A stretch of DNA of 64,000 nucleotides from Hyphomicrobium_A sp965243865. Its GTDB lineage: Bacteria > Pseudomonadota > Alphaproteobacteria > Rhizobiales > Hyphomicrobiaceae. The DNA lies in NCBI RefSeq assembly GCF_965243865.1, contig NZ_OZ251603.1, positions 3,844,001-3,908,000 of the forward strand. The letters run 5' to 3'. The notes below the pieces were generated by a model. The model saw only the letters and a program-made list of their open reading frames with translations. It was not told the origin of the DNA and searched no databases. This document shows, piece after piece, positions 52,036 through 61,307 of the stretch. Each line of letters opens with the position of its first letter. Position 1 is the first letter of the stretch. The position numbers were made by a program, and so were the translations under genes.

Positions 52036-52940
52036 CAGAAGTAACCTTCCTGCTTCTTGCGCTCCATGGCGCCGACTTGGTCGTGATCGATGAGACGCCC
52101 CTGCCGCTCGGACGTGCGCGCGCCAAGTGTTTCCTCCACGACCGCCTCGATGTCGTCCGCGGTCGAAGGAACGGCCGCAGTCAGCGGCCAGCAGCCGAGC
52201 GTACGGAAGCGTACGCTCTTCATCTGCGGAGTTTCGCCCGGCTGCAGCGGCAGACGATCGTCGTCGAGCACGAGAAGCTGCCCATTGCGCACGATCGTCG
52301 GCCGCTTCGCCGCGAAGTACAGCGGTACCACGTCGAGGTTCTCGCGCAGGATGTAGCGCCACACGTCGCGCTCGGTCCAATTGGAGAGCGGGAACACGCG
52401 CACTGTCTCGCCCGGACCCAGCCGCCCATTCAACAGGTTCCACATTTCTGGCCGCTGGCGACGCGGATCCCAGCGGTGGCCCGGCGAGCGGAACGAGAAC
52501 ACACGCTCCTTGGCGCGCGAGCTTTCTTCATCGCGACGCGCGCCGCCGAACGCTGCATCGAAGCCGTACTTGTCCAGCGCCTGCTTCAACGGCTGCGTCT
52601 TCATCACGTCCGTATATACGGACGGCGAATAGTCGTACGGATTGATTCCGCGCTTGATGCCGTCTTCGTTGGTATGAACAATGAGATTGAGACCGAACTC
52701 GCGCACTGTCTTGTCGCGGAAATCGATCATGTCGCGGAACTTCCACGTCGTATCGATGTGCAGCAGCGGGAAGGGCGGCTTCTGCGGCCAGAACGCCTTG
52801 CGCGCTAAATGCAGCAGGACAGTCGAATCCTTGCCGATGGAGTACATCAGCACCGGACGGCGAAACTGCGCGGCAGCCTCGCGGAAAATATGGATCGCCT
52901 CTGCTTCGAGCAGGTCGAGATGCGAGAACGGAGCTGTCAC
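52035..52940 (-). CDS. cysD: Sulfate adenylyltransferase subunit 2
   Basis: CysD (301 residues) forms APS from sulfate and ATP; PP-loop SIGKDSTVLLHLARKA. Other hallmarks are HIDTTWKFRDMIDFRD and GGARRDEESSRAKERVFSFR. The GTG at 52940 is chosen because AAGGAGG lies 7 bases upstream and it overlaps the cysH stop by four bases (GTGA). A longer frame would run further into cysH. Confidence 0.95.
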   Translation of the reverse strand: MTAPFSHLDLLEAEAIHIFREAAAQFRRPVLMYSIGKDSTVLLHLARKAFWPQKPPFPLLHIDTTWKFRDMIDFRDKTVREFGLNLIVHTNEDGIKRGINPYDYSPSVYTDVMKTQPLKQALDKYGFDAAFGGARRDEESSRAKERVFSFRSPGHRWDPRRQRPEMWNLLNGRLGPGETVRVFPLSNWTERDVWRYILRENLDVVPLYFAAKRPTIVRNGQLLVLDDDRLPLQPGETPQMKSVRFRTLGCWPLTAAVPSTADDIEAVVEETLGARTSERQGRLIDHDQVGAMERKKQEGYF

Positions 52941-53755
52941 GCAGCGGCCTCCTTCTGGTGGGGCCTGTTGTGCAGGCCGCACTCCTTACCGTCTTCGTTT
53001 TCCCACCACCAACGCCCCGCGCGAATATCCTCGCCCGGCTTCACAGCGCGTGTGCACGGCTGGCAGCCTATGGAGGGAAAACCGCGAGCGTGCAGCGGGT
53101 TCACCGGCACGTTGTTGGCGGAAATATAAGTCTCGAGCCTCTCGAGGCTCCAATCTGCCAAGGGGTTCAGCTTGACGAGCCCGTCATCGCTGTCCCATGC
53201 GGCAAATGGAACATGTGCACGCCCGGTGGATTGTTCGCGACGCAGGCCGGTTACCCAGCCCGCGGCCCCCGCGAGAGCGCGCTTCAGGGGACGCACTTTG
53301 CGGACATCGCAGCATGACTTGCGGTTGGCAACATCAAGGCGGAAGCCATAGATGCCGTCCCGAGCCACCAGCTCCTCCACCTCGCGCGCGTCCGGGAACA
53401 TGACGCGCACCTTGATCCCGTAGCGATTCTCGCTTTCCTCAAGCGTCTCTAGAGTCTCCGGGAAGTGCCTGCCCGTATCAAGCGTAAATACATCGATCGG
53501 CGCTCCGCTCGTTGCAATGCCGTGGAGAACCGCCTGATCCTCGATCCCGAGGCTGGTCGAGAACGTCGTTCGCCCGTCCACGCAGCGCGCAATCTCGATG
53601 AGGCGTTCCTCCAGCGAATCGAGCGCGCCAAGCCGCCTGTCGAGGGCCATCGCCTCGGCAATCGGGTCCTTCTTCGCGGCTGCAGCAGAGGCTTGAGTGC
53701 CCCTGGCGCCGGTCGCAGACTGTGCGCCGCCGCGCGCATGGGAGTTCGTAGGCAT
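52937..53755 (-). CDS. cysH: APS reductase (CysH, iron-sulfur type)
   Basis: CysH (272 residues) reduces adenylyl sulfate to sulfite with thioredoxin. The iron-sulfur type is shown by the CC pair in RKSCCDVRKVRP plus C-x2-C in SIGCQPCTR, and by the C-terminal ECGLH catalytic cysteine. These features go with APS rather than PAPS as substrate. The first 30 residues are a low-complexity extension. AAGGGA precedes the start. It heads cysH-cysD-cysN. Confidence 0.94.
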   Translation of the reverse strand: MPTNSHARGGAQSATGARGTQASAAAAKKDPIAEAMALDRRLGALDSLEERLIEIARCVDGRTTFSTSLGIEDQAVLHGIATSGAPIDVFTLDTGRHFPETLETLEESENRYGIKVRVMFPDAREVEELVARDGIYGFRLDVANRKSCCDVRKVRPLKRALAGAAGWVTGLRREQSTGRAHVPFAAWDSDDGLVKLNPLADWSLERLETYISANNVPVNPLHARGFPSIGCQPCTRAVKPGEDIRAGRWWWENEDGKECGLHNRPHQKEAAA

Positions 53756-54368
53756 CAGAGATCCCTTCGGTGAGGCCCTGAAAATAGGCGAAACCGAATT
53801 CTACTTAAAGCGTATCCGGGAAATAAAAATAGTATCACATTCCGGCGGTCGGCTTGTGGGGGAAATTTTTCCCAATCCACGCCTTCATGGAACGCCTTGG
53901 CGACAACGGGGAGGGCAACCCGTCGCAACTCTAGTGTCTACAGCGCTTGAACGCCAGTCGGGCATTAGTCCCGAGAACGCCCCCAAGGTCCCGGGACATG
54001 CAGCCGGAGGCAAGCGCTCGCGCGAATCAGTGTGTAGGCAATACGAATCTCCGGCGCCGCAAATTGGCGTCGCAGATTTATCGCAGTGGCCGTGGTCGCA
54101 TTGTTCCAGATGAAAATGTGGGGACGAAATATAACCTAAAAAAAGCCAGCAAATTCAATGCACTAATTTGTGTGTTTTCATGTGGACATCTGCGTGACAT
54201 TCCCGCCTCGGACGGCTTCTCGAAACGTTGCCTCTGGTAGCGTGGTTAACAAATGGTATTCTCCGCTCAGCTTCGAGACGGGGCCGCCGACGAAGAGGGC
54301 TCTTACGTCGGTCCGGCACCGCTCTGAGCAGCAAAAAGCAAACGTTGAGCAAGTAGCGGGGTACCACA
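53756..54368. other. Gene-free stretch between cysH and the cold-shock protein
   Basis: No convincing gene lies in these 613 bases; frames here lack codon bias and domain matches. The stretch is more AT-rich than its surroundings in two blocks, near 53800-53850 and 54110-54180. A GGGAAA-TT-TTTCCC dyad is at 53860-53873. The cysH promoter and the leader of the cold-shock gene must lie here. Cold-shock mRNAs often have long leaders, which would fit the 3' half. Confidence 0.55.
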
Positions 54369-54968
54369 ATGGGGGATTCCTCAAAGCGTCCGGATTTTCC
54401 GCAGTTCGATCCGTCCCTGGACATGACGCGGGAACGGGCCGAGGAAGCCGGCATCGAGGTTTTCGAGGTCGTCGGTTCGATTAAATGGTTTGACGCATCA
54501 AAGGGTTACGGCTTCATTGTCCCTGACAACGGACTGGCCGATATTCTCCTGCACGTCACCTGTCTCAGGGCAGGCGGTTATCAGACGGCCTACGAGGGAG
54601 CCCGTGTCCACGCCGAGGTGCTGCGCCGCCCCAAGGGAATGCAGGCCTTCCGCATTCTCAGCATGGACGAAAGCACCGCGATCCATCCTTCTCAGCTTCC
54701 GCAGCGGACGCACGTTATCGTCACGCCGGAGAGCGACTGGGAGCGGGCCATGGTGAAATGGTTCAACCGGGTGCGCGGCTTCGGCTTCTTGACGCGCGGC
54801 GAGGGAACGCCTGACATATTCGTCCACATGGAGACGCTGCGGCGCTTCGGCTTCACCGAGCTGCGTCCCGGACAGATGGTCATGGTTCGCTGGGGTCACG
54901 GCTGTAAGGGCTGCATGGCCGCCGAACTGAGACCGGATGGACAGCCGGGGCTGCCGCCAACGCACTGA
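54369..54968 (+). CDS. Double cold-shock-domain protein
   Basis: A 199-residue protein with two cold-shock domains. The first (about 33-100) has SIKWFDASKGYGFIVPD and DILLHVT; the second (about 125-190) has MVKWFNRVRGFGFLTRGEG and DIFVHMET. Both keep RNP1- and RNP2-like single-strand nucleic acid binding motifs. Two-domain forms are common in Rhizobiales. No strong ribosome site precedes the ATG, which could reflect leader-controlled translation. DUF192 follows after 8 bases. Confidence 0.92.
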   Translation: MGDSSKRPDFPQFDPSLDMTRERAEEAGIEVFEVVGSIKWFDASKGYGFIVPDNGLADILLHVTCLRAGGYQTAYEGARVHAEVLRRPKGMQAFRILSMDESTAIHPSQLPQRTHVIVTPESDWERAMVKWFNRVRGFGFLTRGEGTPDIFVHMETLRRFGFTELRPGQMVMVRWGHGCKGCMAAELRPDGQPGLPPTH

Positions 54969-54976
54969 TAGGCGCA

Positions 54977-55465
54977 ATGGCAGAATTACGAATTCTTGGC
55001 GGGGCTGCCCAATGGGCGGCCCTGCTTTTTGTCGGCATGCTGATGCTTTCGGCAGTCGCCGTCGAAGCGAAAATGCGCATCGAGCAACTGGCCATCGTCA
55101 CCGCCGACGGTCACGAAGTGCCGATCGATGCCGAGATCGCTATCGACCCCAAGGAAAAAGCCATGGGTTTGATGTTCCGCACCGAGCTCGCGGACCATCA
55201 GGGCATGCTGTTTCCCTACGATGAGACGAAGGAACTGAGCATGTGGATGCACAACACGTACATCCCGCTCGATATGCTCTTCATCCGTCCGGACGGGGTG
55301 ATTCACCGAATCGAGATCCAGGCCGAGCCGCTATCCGACCGCGTCATCAATTCCGAGGGGCCTGTATCGGCCGTCTTGGAACTGCCCGGTGGTGCGGCCG
55401 CCCGCCTCGGGATCAAGCCGGGTGACCGTGTTCGACATCGCCTCTTCACGGCAGGTAAGCACTAG
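54977..55465 (+). CDS. DUF192 family exported protein
   Basis: A 162-residue protein with an N-terminal hydrophobic segment (WAALLFVGMLMLSAVAVEA) and the DUF192 domain (EKAMGLMFRTELADHQGMLF, ELSMWMHNTYIPLDMLFI). Function unknown; probably periplasmic. Co-transcribed with the cold-shock gene, a pairing often seen in alphaproteobacteria. Confidence 0.9.
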   Translation: MAELRILGGAAQWAALLFVGMLMLSAVAVEAKMRIEQLAIVTADGHEVPIDAEIAIDPKEKAMGLMFRTELADHQGMLFPYDETKELSMWMHNTYIPLDMLFIRPDGVIHRIEIQAEPLSDRVINSEGPVSAVLELPGGAAARLGIKPGDRVRHRLFTAGKH

Positions 55466-55544
55466 CGTTCACCACCGTCGTCTATGTCGGATAGGACGCG
55501 TTTACTCGCGGCTCATCATCGCGTAGAAACCGCGGATCGTCGTT

Positions 55545-55621
55545 CGGGGCGTAGCTCAGCCTGGTAGAGCACCTGCTTTGGGAGCAGGGGGTCGCGAGTT
55601 CGAATCCCGCCGCCCCGACCA
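55545..55621 (+). tRNA. tRNA-Pro (anticodon TGG)
   Basis: A complete cloverleaf: 7-bp acceptor stem CGGGGCG/CGCCCCG, D arm GTAGCTCAGCCTGGTAGAGC, anticodon stem CCTGC/GCAGG around the loop TTTGGGA (anticodon TGG), T arm with GTTCGAATC, and encoded CCA at 55619-55621. The anticodon TGG reads proline codons. Confidence 0.97.
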
Positions 55622-55666
55622 AGACGATACGGAGCAAGGCATCCCCCGATTGGGAGCGAGAGGATC

Positions 55667-55972
55667 ATGGTTGCGCGCATCTTCAAGCCTGCGAAGACTG
55701 CCATGCAGTCTGGCGAAGGCCGCACGCAGGAGTGGGTGCTGGAGTTTGCGCCCGCCAGCCCGCGCGAGATCGAGCCGCTGATGGGCTGGACCGGCACGCG
55801 CGACATGAAGGCCGAGGTTCACCTCGCGTTCGACACCAAAGAAGAAGCCATTGCCTACGCCGAGCGCGAGGGCATTCCTTATCGGGTGTACGAGCCGTCC
55901 CCGCGCAAGATGATCCGCAAGTCGTACGCCGACAACTTCAAGTTCGGCCGCATCGGACGCTGGACCCACTGA
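55667..55972 (+). CDS. NADH dehydrogenase accessory subunit, NDUFS4-type
   Basis: A 101-residue ETC complex I subunit conserved between alphaproteobacteria and mitochondria. Typical segments are ARIFKPAKTAMQSGEG, WVLEFAP, LMGWTGTRDM and YADNFKFGRIGRWTH. It is a small accessory subunit at the electron-input arm of complex I. Directly downstream of tRNA-Pro, as in many Rhizobiales. Confidence 0.94.
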   Translation: MVARIFKPAKTAMQSGEGRTQEWVLEFAPASPREIEPLMGWTGTRDMKAEVHLAFDTKEEAIAYAEREGIPYRVYEPSPRKMIRKSYADNFKFGRIGRWTH

Positions 55973-56178
55973 GGCGATACGGCCAGAACGCGATAGCGGT
56001 GCTGACACGGGCATTGGCCTGCCCATTGCGCCTGAGCCCCGCGAAATTTTGGACGAGCTCTCAGCGCCCAAGGCGGTGAGGCGCAAGAGCCGTCATTGAC
56101 GGAAGAGCCGGTGCGCGACGCAGGCTAGATGCCTATCTGCAATAGCAACCCTAAGCATACCCGTATGATTGGAGTGAG

Positions 56179-56538
56179 ATGAAGTCGTCGAAGACCCCAT
56201 CCTTGAGCGATCGTCTGGCCGCATCCGCCAAGGCAAAGAAAGCGGCGTTGGAGCGATTCCGGGCTCAGCCAGCGGCAGACGATCCAGCCATTGTCGAGAA
56301 GAGGGCGGCGCGCCAGGCGGCTGCCGAAGCCCGCCAATTGCGCGCCGATGAGCGTCGTGCGCAGGCGCTCCGCGATGAAGAGATCGCCCGAGCTGCTGCT
56401 TCAGCGGCGCGCGAGTCGGAGATCCGGGAACGCGAAGCGCGCCAGCAACGCGAGAGCGAGGAGCAGGTCGCACTGGAGGCGGAGCGCAAGATCGCTCGCG
56501 ATATGCGTTATGCGGCTCGCAAAGCTCGCAAGGCGTGA
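56179..56538 (+). CDS. DUF6481 family protein
   Basis: A 119-residue highly charged protein, almost all alpha-helix and coiled coil, rich in Ala, Arg and Glu (LSDRLAASAKAKKAALERF, REARQQRESEEQVALEAER). Family DUF6481; function unknown, cytoplasmic. GAGTGAG lies before the ATG. Confidence 0.75.
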   Translation: MKSSKTPSLSDRLAASAKAKKAALERFRAQPAADDPAIVEKRAARQAAAEARQLRADERRAQALRDEEIARAAASAARESEIREREARQQRESEEQVALEAERKIARDMRYAARKARKA

Positions 56539-56611
56539 GCGCCGGCGCAGGCTTCGAGAAGCAGTTTGGGCGAAAGTGATGCGCGCTTTTGTTGCCGGCC
56601 CCCGTGCTCAC

Positions 56612-57634
56612 CTAGAGCGGGGTTCCAGCAAAGCGCCCGATAGCGCCATAGTCCGCAATATGCATCGCGGAGATCAGCATCCAGGTGCAAGACCGGCCCG
56701 CGAGCGCGCGCACGGTCGAAGCAACCTTGCGCATGTACTGCACGCGCAGCGGCGCAACGACGACGCGGCTGCGCGTCCCATCTTCGGGCGCCCATTTCTT
56801 CTTGTAGTCGGCCTTGCCCCCCAGATCGAATGTCTTCAGCGCGCGCGCTGCCCCGACCTCGAATGCAAGATCGATGATTCGCACGCCGAGCCCATTCGCG
56901 CGATACTGGGGCTCGTGATAGATGACGCCCGCAACGAGATCGCCCTCGTGCACGAAATTGGATGAACCGCCGACCAGCTGGCCATTGTCGAACACGCTGA
57001 TCGAAATATGCTTGCCGCGCTTCTCTAAGTCTTCGGCAACTTCGATCCGCTCGTCCAGCTCGACGCGGCTCGCTTCATCGCCGTCCCCACCCCACTTCTG
57101 GCTCCATTGCCGAATGGTCCAAGCGGCCGCCCCGGGATGATTGATCGCGACCGTAAAGCCTTTGCAGCGGTTGCGCATGTTGCGGATCGTTCGCAGGTAG
57201 CCGGTTTCGCGCCAGAACTTCTCGGGATCGCCGTCAAGACGCAAGCGGTAGGTCGGGCTCGTCTCGACAGAGCGTACGCCCCGGCCGCTAGGCGGCTCCA
57301 TCCCTGTGCGCCACCACGCGATCGGTATCTCGAGCGAAATGCTTCTCAGAGCCGGGCACACGTGCTTGGGCTCGACAGGGAACGCAGGGCCGGGAGCGTG
57401 CCAATTCGCAATCGGCTCCCAGACATATCGGCTGCGTTGACGAAGTCCCGCCAGCATCACCGGAACGCCGCGGTGCCTTACAAGGGCGATGCGGCGGCGT
57501 CCGTCGTCGGGTCGTTTGAGCAATTGGCGATACAGACTGTGCGGCATGCACTCGCGCTCTGGCAACGCGGCGAGGCATTCATCCAACTGAGGTGACCATT
57601 CATCGTGCCAGGAAACGGCATAAGCGTTCAGCAC
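56612..57634 (-). CDS. GNAT/FemAB-like N-acetyltransferase
   Basis: A 340-residue member of the CelD/BcsL-like or FemAB-like acetyltransferase group found in polysaccharide clusters. The acceptor part is RIALVRHRGVPVMLAGLRQR and the acetyl-CoA part ISISVFDNGQLVGGSSNFV with YRANGLGVRIIDLAFEVGA. GTG start with GGAGC upstream. First gene of the polysaccharide section; may modify a sugar or lipid-linked intermediate. Confidence 0.78.
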   Translation of the reverse strand: MLNAYAVSWHDEWSPQLDECLAALPERECMPHSLYRQLLKRPDDGRRRIALVRHRGVPVMLAGLRQRSRYVWEPIANWHAPGPAFPVEPKHVCPALRSISLEIPIAWWRTGMEPPSGRGVRSVETSPTYRLRLDGDPEKFWRETGYLRTIRNMRNRCKGFTVAINHPGAAAWTIRQWSQKWGGDGDEASRVELDERIEVAEDLEKRGKHISISVFDNGQLVGGSSNFVHEGDLVAGVIYHEPQYRANGLGVRIIDLAFEVGAARALKTFDLGGKADYKKKWAPEDGTRSRVVVAPLRVQYMRKVASTVRALAGRSCTWMLISAMHIADYGAIGRFAGTPL

Positions 57635-57660
57635 CGGGTAACGCGCTCCCGAAAAAAATG

Positions 57661-58380
57661 TCAGGCGCCCTTGGCGTAGACGGCAATATTGCGCCCAGGA
57701 CCGAAGAATGCGTGCTCTTTGATCAATGAGTAATGGAAGACGTCCGTGAGCAATCGCCGAGCTTGCGGGTTGGCATAAAGGAGCCAGAGCCGGCGCGGAT
57801 GCTCGCTGAGCGATTTGTCGAGCTTGTCGAGAAACAGCTTTAGGAATGCTTCATCGAACGGGTTGTTGAGGAAGATGATGTTCTGGTCGGGCTCGATCGG
57901 AGCTTCTATTGCATCCGCCGCAACAACTCTGATGTCGGCGGCGCGGCCGTGCGCGCGCTCGAAGGCGGTGACGTTTCGCTCGGCAATAGCCGACAGCGGA
58001 GCTGAGATCTCGATGCCGACCACGCGGCTGATGGGCTTGTGCCGGCTTGCCAGAAGCAGGGCCTTGCCCTTTCCGCTGCCGATATCAACGAAGGTGCTGC
58101 CGGCGGGGAAATCGTGTGCTCTGAGGACGCTGCTGAGATGGGCTTCGTTGACCGCCTGATATCCAGTGGCGTGCAGCGCTCCCTCGCCCGTGAGACCCAT
58201 GTTTGCGGCAGCAGTCTTGCCGCGCGTGTCGGTCCCATGTCGCAGGTCGAACAGCAGTGCCTCGGTGCGGTTGTATGAGATACCGATCGCGCGTCTCGCC
58301 CGAGAAGCAATCCGGCGAACACGATCGACAAGTGCTAAGGCGGGTGGGGGGATCTGAAGAGTTGTGAAATTCTGCGTCAC
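57661..58380 (-). CDS. Class I SAM-dependent methyltransferase
   Basis: A 239-residue methyltransferase with SAM motif I FVDIGSGKGKALLLASR and a later NNPFDEAFL acidic/asparagine motif. GTG start at 58380. Substrate unknown; context suggests a sugar or polysaccharide precursor. The 284-base gap upstream to the glycosyltransferase stop shows no gene. Confidence 0.8.
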   Translation of the reverse strand: MTQNFTTLQIPPPALALVDRVRRIASRARRAIGISYNRTEALLFDLRHGTDTRGKTAAANMGLTGEGALHATGYQAVNEAHLSSVLRAHDFPAGSTFVDIGSGKGKALLLASRHKPISRVVGIEISAPLSAIAERNVTAFERAHGRAADIRVVAADAIEAPIEPDQNIIFLNNPFDEAFLKLFLDKLDKSLSEHPRRLWLLYANPQARRLLTDVFHYSLIKEHAFFGPGRNIAVYAKGA

Positions 58381-58664
58381 GCAAACACGCCTTCCATGTT
58401 CAGTGGTGTCCCAACGACAACCATATGAGGCGAGGGTCTAGAAGTAAGCGACAAGGCACCGCAACGGTAGCTGACGCGACGATCTCATCGGCTCACGTGA
58501 CAGACAAGTCCGGACAATGAGGTAGGGCGGGCGGACGCCGCGGCGGGCGACGCCCTCCAAGCACTGCCGCAGCGTAGCAAGGCCCGGTTGAATGCAAGGC
58601 GAAGCTTCAGGTCGGTGTCGCTTCGTCCTTGCAGAGCGCCCTAAGTCGAAAGGCGTAATCCGCA

Positions 58665-59729
58665 TTAAGACCGTCCCGGCATCATAGAGAAATAGGCCTC
58701 GCGATAGATCTGTGCCGATTTTTCGAGCGACAGCCGCCGGCGCACGAAGCCGCGCGGGTCGAGCGACTGGCGTCGTGCCAGGAAGCGGTCCAGTGCCGGG
58801 GCGAAGTCCGCAGCTCGGGCAAAGCGCTCCCCGCACTCGGGCGAGAAGAAGGGGACGGATGATGCAGCTGGCGGCCGTTCGCCGAACCGTTGCCACAAGG
58901 GATCGAGCCAGTAGCCGTTGTCCCATGCGAGGATCGGTACACCCGACGCCAATGCCTCCTGATAGGCGAGCCCTTGTGTCTCGTGCTCACACAGGAAGAT
59001 CATACCGCGCGCCTCAGCCAGCATCTGCCGGTAGGTCTCGTGATCGTGGAACTTATAACGCAGAACTTTGTAGGTGAGTTGGCGCGCATCGAGCGCCCGG
59101 CAAATCGGTTCGATCAACGTGGATTGCAGCTCGTCGTGATCCCAGCGGATCTTGTCGTAGATGAGAAAGTCGAACTGCTTCTCGCGCTTGGTGAGGTCGG
59201 GCCATTCGGCTACGTCGATCCCCGCGAACCACTTGACGCAACGCTCGCCGTAGTAGGGAAAAAAGACGTCGTAGGTCCAGTCGGCAAGAACGAGATATTT
59301 CCTGAAGCGCGGGTCATCGAGAAGCTTCGGGGCGAGCCCCGGATGATCGTACAGCGAGGGGCCAAGGAGAGCGGGATTGCGCAGCTGCCAATCCTTGAGG
59401 ATCTGCAGGCATCCGACAACGCCCACCGGATAGTCTGGGTTCGCCTTCGCGAAGCGATAATCGTTGACGCGCACGCGGCAGCCCGACGCCTTGAGCGCCC
59501 GGCACAGCAACTCGAACGAGACGGCAAAGCCGGTCTTCTTCTGTCGCGCATGCAGGAGATTGTATGCGGGCCTCAGCAACCGCTTCAGGTATCGGTCTCC
59601 GGGAATGAACTTGTCGGCTTCGTATTCGCGATAGAAGAGCAGCACTAAGGGATGCTGCGCGGCGTTGGATGTATTCATGAACACCGAAGGGGGAGCTTTG
59701 AGGTAATGCCGTTCGTAGCACCGGCACAT
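58665..59729 (-). CDS. Glycosyltransferase
   Basis: A 354-residue GT-B-like protein. The donor-binding half has MIFLCEHETQGLAYQEALAS followed by GVPILAWDNGYWLDPLWQRF. The start at 59729 is chosen because GGAGG sits 8 bases upstream; a later ATG at 59678 has no ribosome site. Role in exopolysaccharide assembly is inferred from neighbours. Confidence 0.82.
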   Translation of the reverse strand: MCRCYERHYLKAPPSVFMNTSNAAQHPLVLLFYREYEADKFIPGDRYLKRLLRPAYNLLHARQKKTGFAVSFELLCRALKASGCRVRVNDYRFAKANPDYPVGVVGCLQILKDWQLRNPALLGPSLYDHPGLAPKLLDDPRFRKYLVLADWTYDVFFPYYGERCVKWFAGIDVAEWPDLTKREKQFDFLIYDKIRWDHDELQSTLIEPICRALDARQLTYKVLRYKFHDHETYRQMLAEARGMIFLCEHETQGLAYQEALASGVPILAWDNGYWLDPLWQRFGERPPAASSVPFFSPECGERFARAADFAPALDRFLARRQSLDPRGFVRRRLSLEKSAQIYREAYFSMMPGRS

Positions 59730-59999
59730 CGCGCGTTCCTCCAGCCGCCACACTTCAAGGTTAACTGATCGCCAGCCGCATGGATCGAAAGGCTTAGCCG
59801 CGAGGTTCGATGCCCCGGCATAGCCATTCCCGGTAAGGTAAACCGGAAAGACGCTGGAGTACCGACAACGGCGAGGTGCCTCCGCCGGGCTTCCAGGCCT
59901 ACAATTTGCATTCCCTGAAACACTCCCGGGATGGATCCAGATTTGATCCGATCGAAGCGGTGGCCGCCGGTCGCGCGCAAGGAGGACAAAGGAAAGCAA

Positions 60000-61307
60000 A
60001 TGCGCGGCAGCGTGGCGTCCTATCCGATCTTCCCGGCACCTGGTGCCGTGCTCGGCAGGCCCTTGCCGTTGTCCACGCTGCGCATCACGAAGGGGACGAT
60101 CACCGACCTCGCGTGGATTCTGTTCATTATTGGCGCAGGTTCGGCCGCAAGGCCTTTAGGCGTGCAGAACGTCGAGCGCTACTTCTGGCTCGCCGCCGAT
60201 CTCATCGTCGTCCTGTTCCTCCTGCACGACTACCGTCCGCTGCTGACGATGTCGCTCAAGAACAAGCTGCTGATGACATGGCCAGCCATCGCGACGTTGT
60301 CTGCATTATGGTCGTACAATCCCGGCATTAGCCTTTATCAAGGTCTGCAGCTCTTCATGACGACGATGGTCGGCTTCCTGTTTTGCAGCCAGATCGACCG
60401 TAAGCGCATTCCGCGCATCTTGTTCCTGGGGCTGCTGGTGTGCCTGCTCAGCTCAGTCGCGTTCAAGTTTGTGAATCCGCGCGAAGCCTATGACGGAAAC
60501 GGCGCGTTCCAGGGTGTGTTCACGCACAAGAACGTGCTGGGCAGCATGATGACGCTGCTCATATTCACCAGCACCTGTCTCTTCTTTGCCCATTGGCGCC
60601 CGTTGCTGACGCTAACCGCGGCGGCGGCGGCGGCGATCGTGCTCGTGATGACGAAGTCCGGCACGGCCCTCATCATGGCCGTGCTCACTCTGATGCCGAT
60701 CATGCTCGCGTTTCTTGTCCGTCGCGGTCCCCGCACCCTCAGCGCAGGCGTTGGCGCCATCATCGTGATTTCCGTGCTCGCGTGTACGGTCATCGTCTTC
60801 GCGCAGATCGATGTTTTCGGCCTCGCACTGGCGAGCGTCGGCAAGGACGCCACGCTCACCGGGCGCACGATCCTTTGGGGCTTCGGCGCCGACGCCTTCC
60901 TCGAGCATCCGTGGCTCGGCTTCGGCTACAAAGGCTATTGGGAGAGCACGCAGTCGACCGTGTTCTACCTGCGCTATGTAATTGGCCAGGACTTGTGGTT
61001 CTTCCACAATAACTTCATCGAGATGGCCGTCGCGTTCGGCTTCATGGGCCCCGTTCTGCTCATCGCCGGCATCCTTCAGGGGTATGGGCGCACGCTGCGC
61101 GTCTTCCTGCGCGACCACGACTACATCTCGCTTTGGTATGTGCTGTTCATGGTCTGCGTCACCATCGACTCGTTCGTCGAATACCCGCTCTTCCTCAATC
61201 ACGGGCTCTATCAGTTCCTCTTCGTCGCCGTCGTGGCAAGCTCGGGGGCGGCGCTTTCCGATCGCAAGCGCACGCGCCGGCACCAGGGGGGACGCAATGA
61301 CGTCTGA
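60000..61307 (+). CDS. O-antigen ligase / polysaccharide polymerase family protein
   Basis: A 435-residue membrane protein with about ten hydrophobic segments (LAWILFIIGAG, ILFLGLLVCLLSSVAFKF, GVGAIIVISVLACTVIVFAQ). The Wzy/WaaL-type loop contains FTHKNVLGSMMTLL, GRTILWGFGADAF and WFFHNNFIEMAVAFGFMGP. It should join sugar repeats or ligate them to lipid carriers. The start at 60000 has AAGGAAAG upstream. Overlaps the next gene slightly. Confidence 0.88.
   Translation: MRGSVASYPIFPAPGAVLGRPLPLSTLRITKGTITDLAWILFIIGAGSAARPLGVQNVERYFWLAADLIVVLFLLHDYRPLLTMSLKNKLLMTWPAIATLSALWSYNPGISLYQGLQLFMTTMVGFLFCSQIDRKRIPRILFLGLLVCLLSSVAFKFVNPREAYDGNGAFQGVFTHKNVLGSMMTLLIFTSTCLFFAHWRPLLTLTAAAAAAIVLVMTKSGTALIMAVLTLMPIMLAFLVRRGPRTLSAGVGAIIVISVLACTVIVFAQIDVFGLALASVGKDATLTGRTILWGFGADAFLEHPWLGFGYKGYWESTQSTVFYLRYVIGQDLWFFHNNFIEMAVAFGFMGPVLLIAGILQGYGRTLRVFLRDHDYISLWYVLFMVCVTIDSFVEYPLFLNHGLYQFLFVAVVASSGAALSDRKRTRRHQGGRNDV

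Noticed and set aside
53697..54113. 139-codon frame in the cysH upstream region
   Set aside because: Starts inside cysH, crosses AT-rich non-coding DNA and shows no codon bias or domain.
58438..58926. Minus-strand 162-codon frame upstream of the methyltransferase gene
   Set aside because: Overlaps the glycosyltransferase end in another frame and reads as Arg/Pro/Ser-rich noise.
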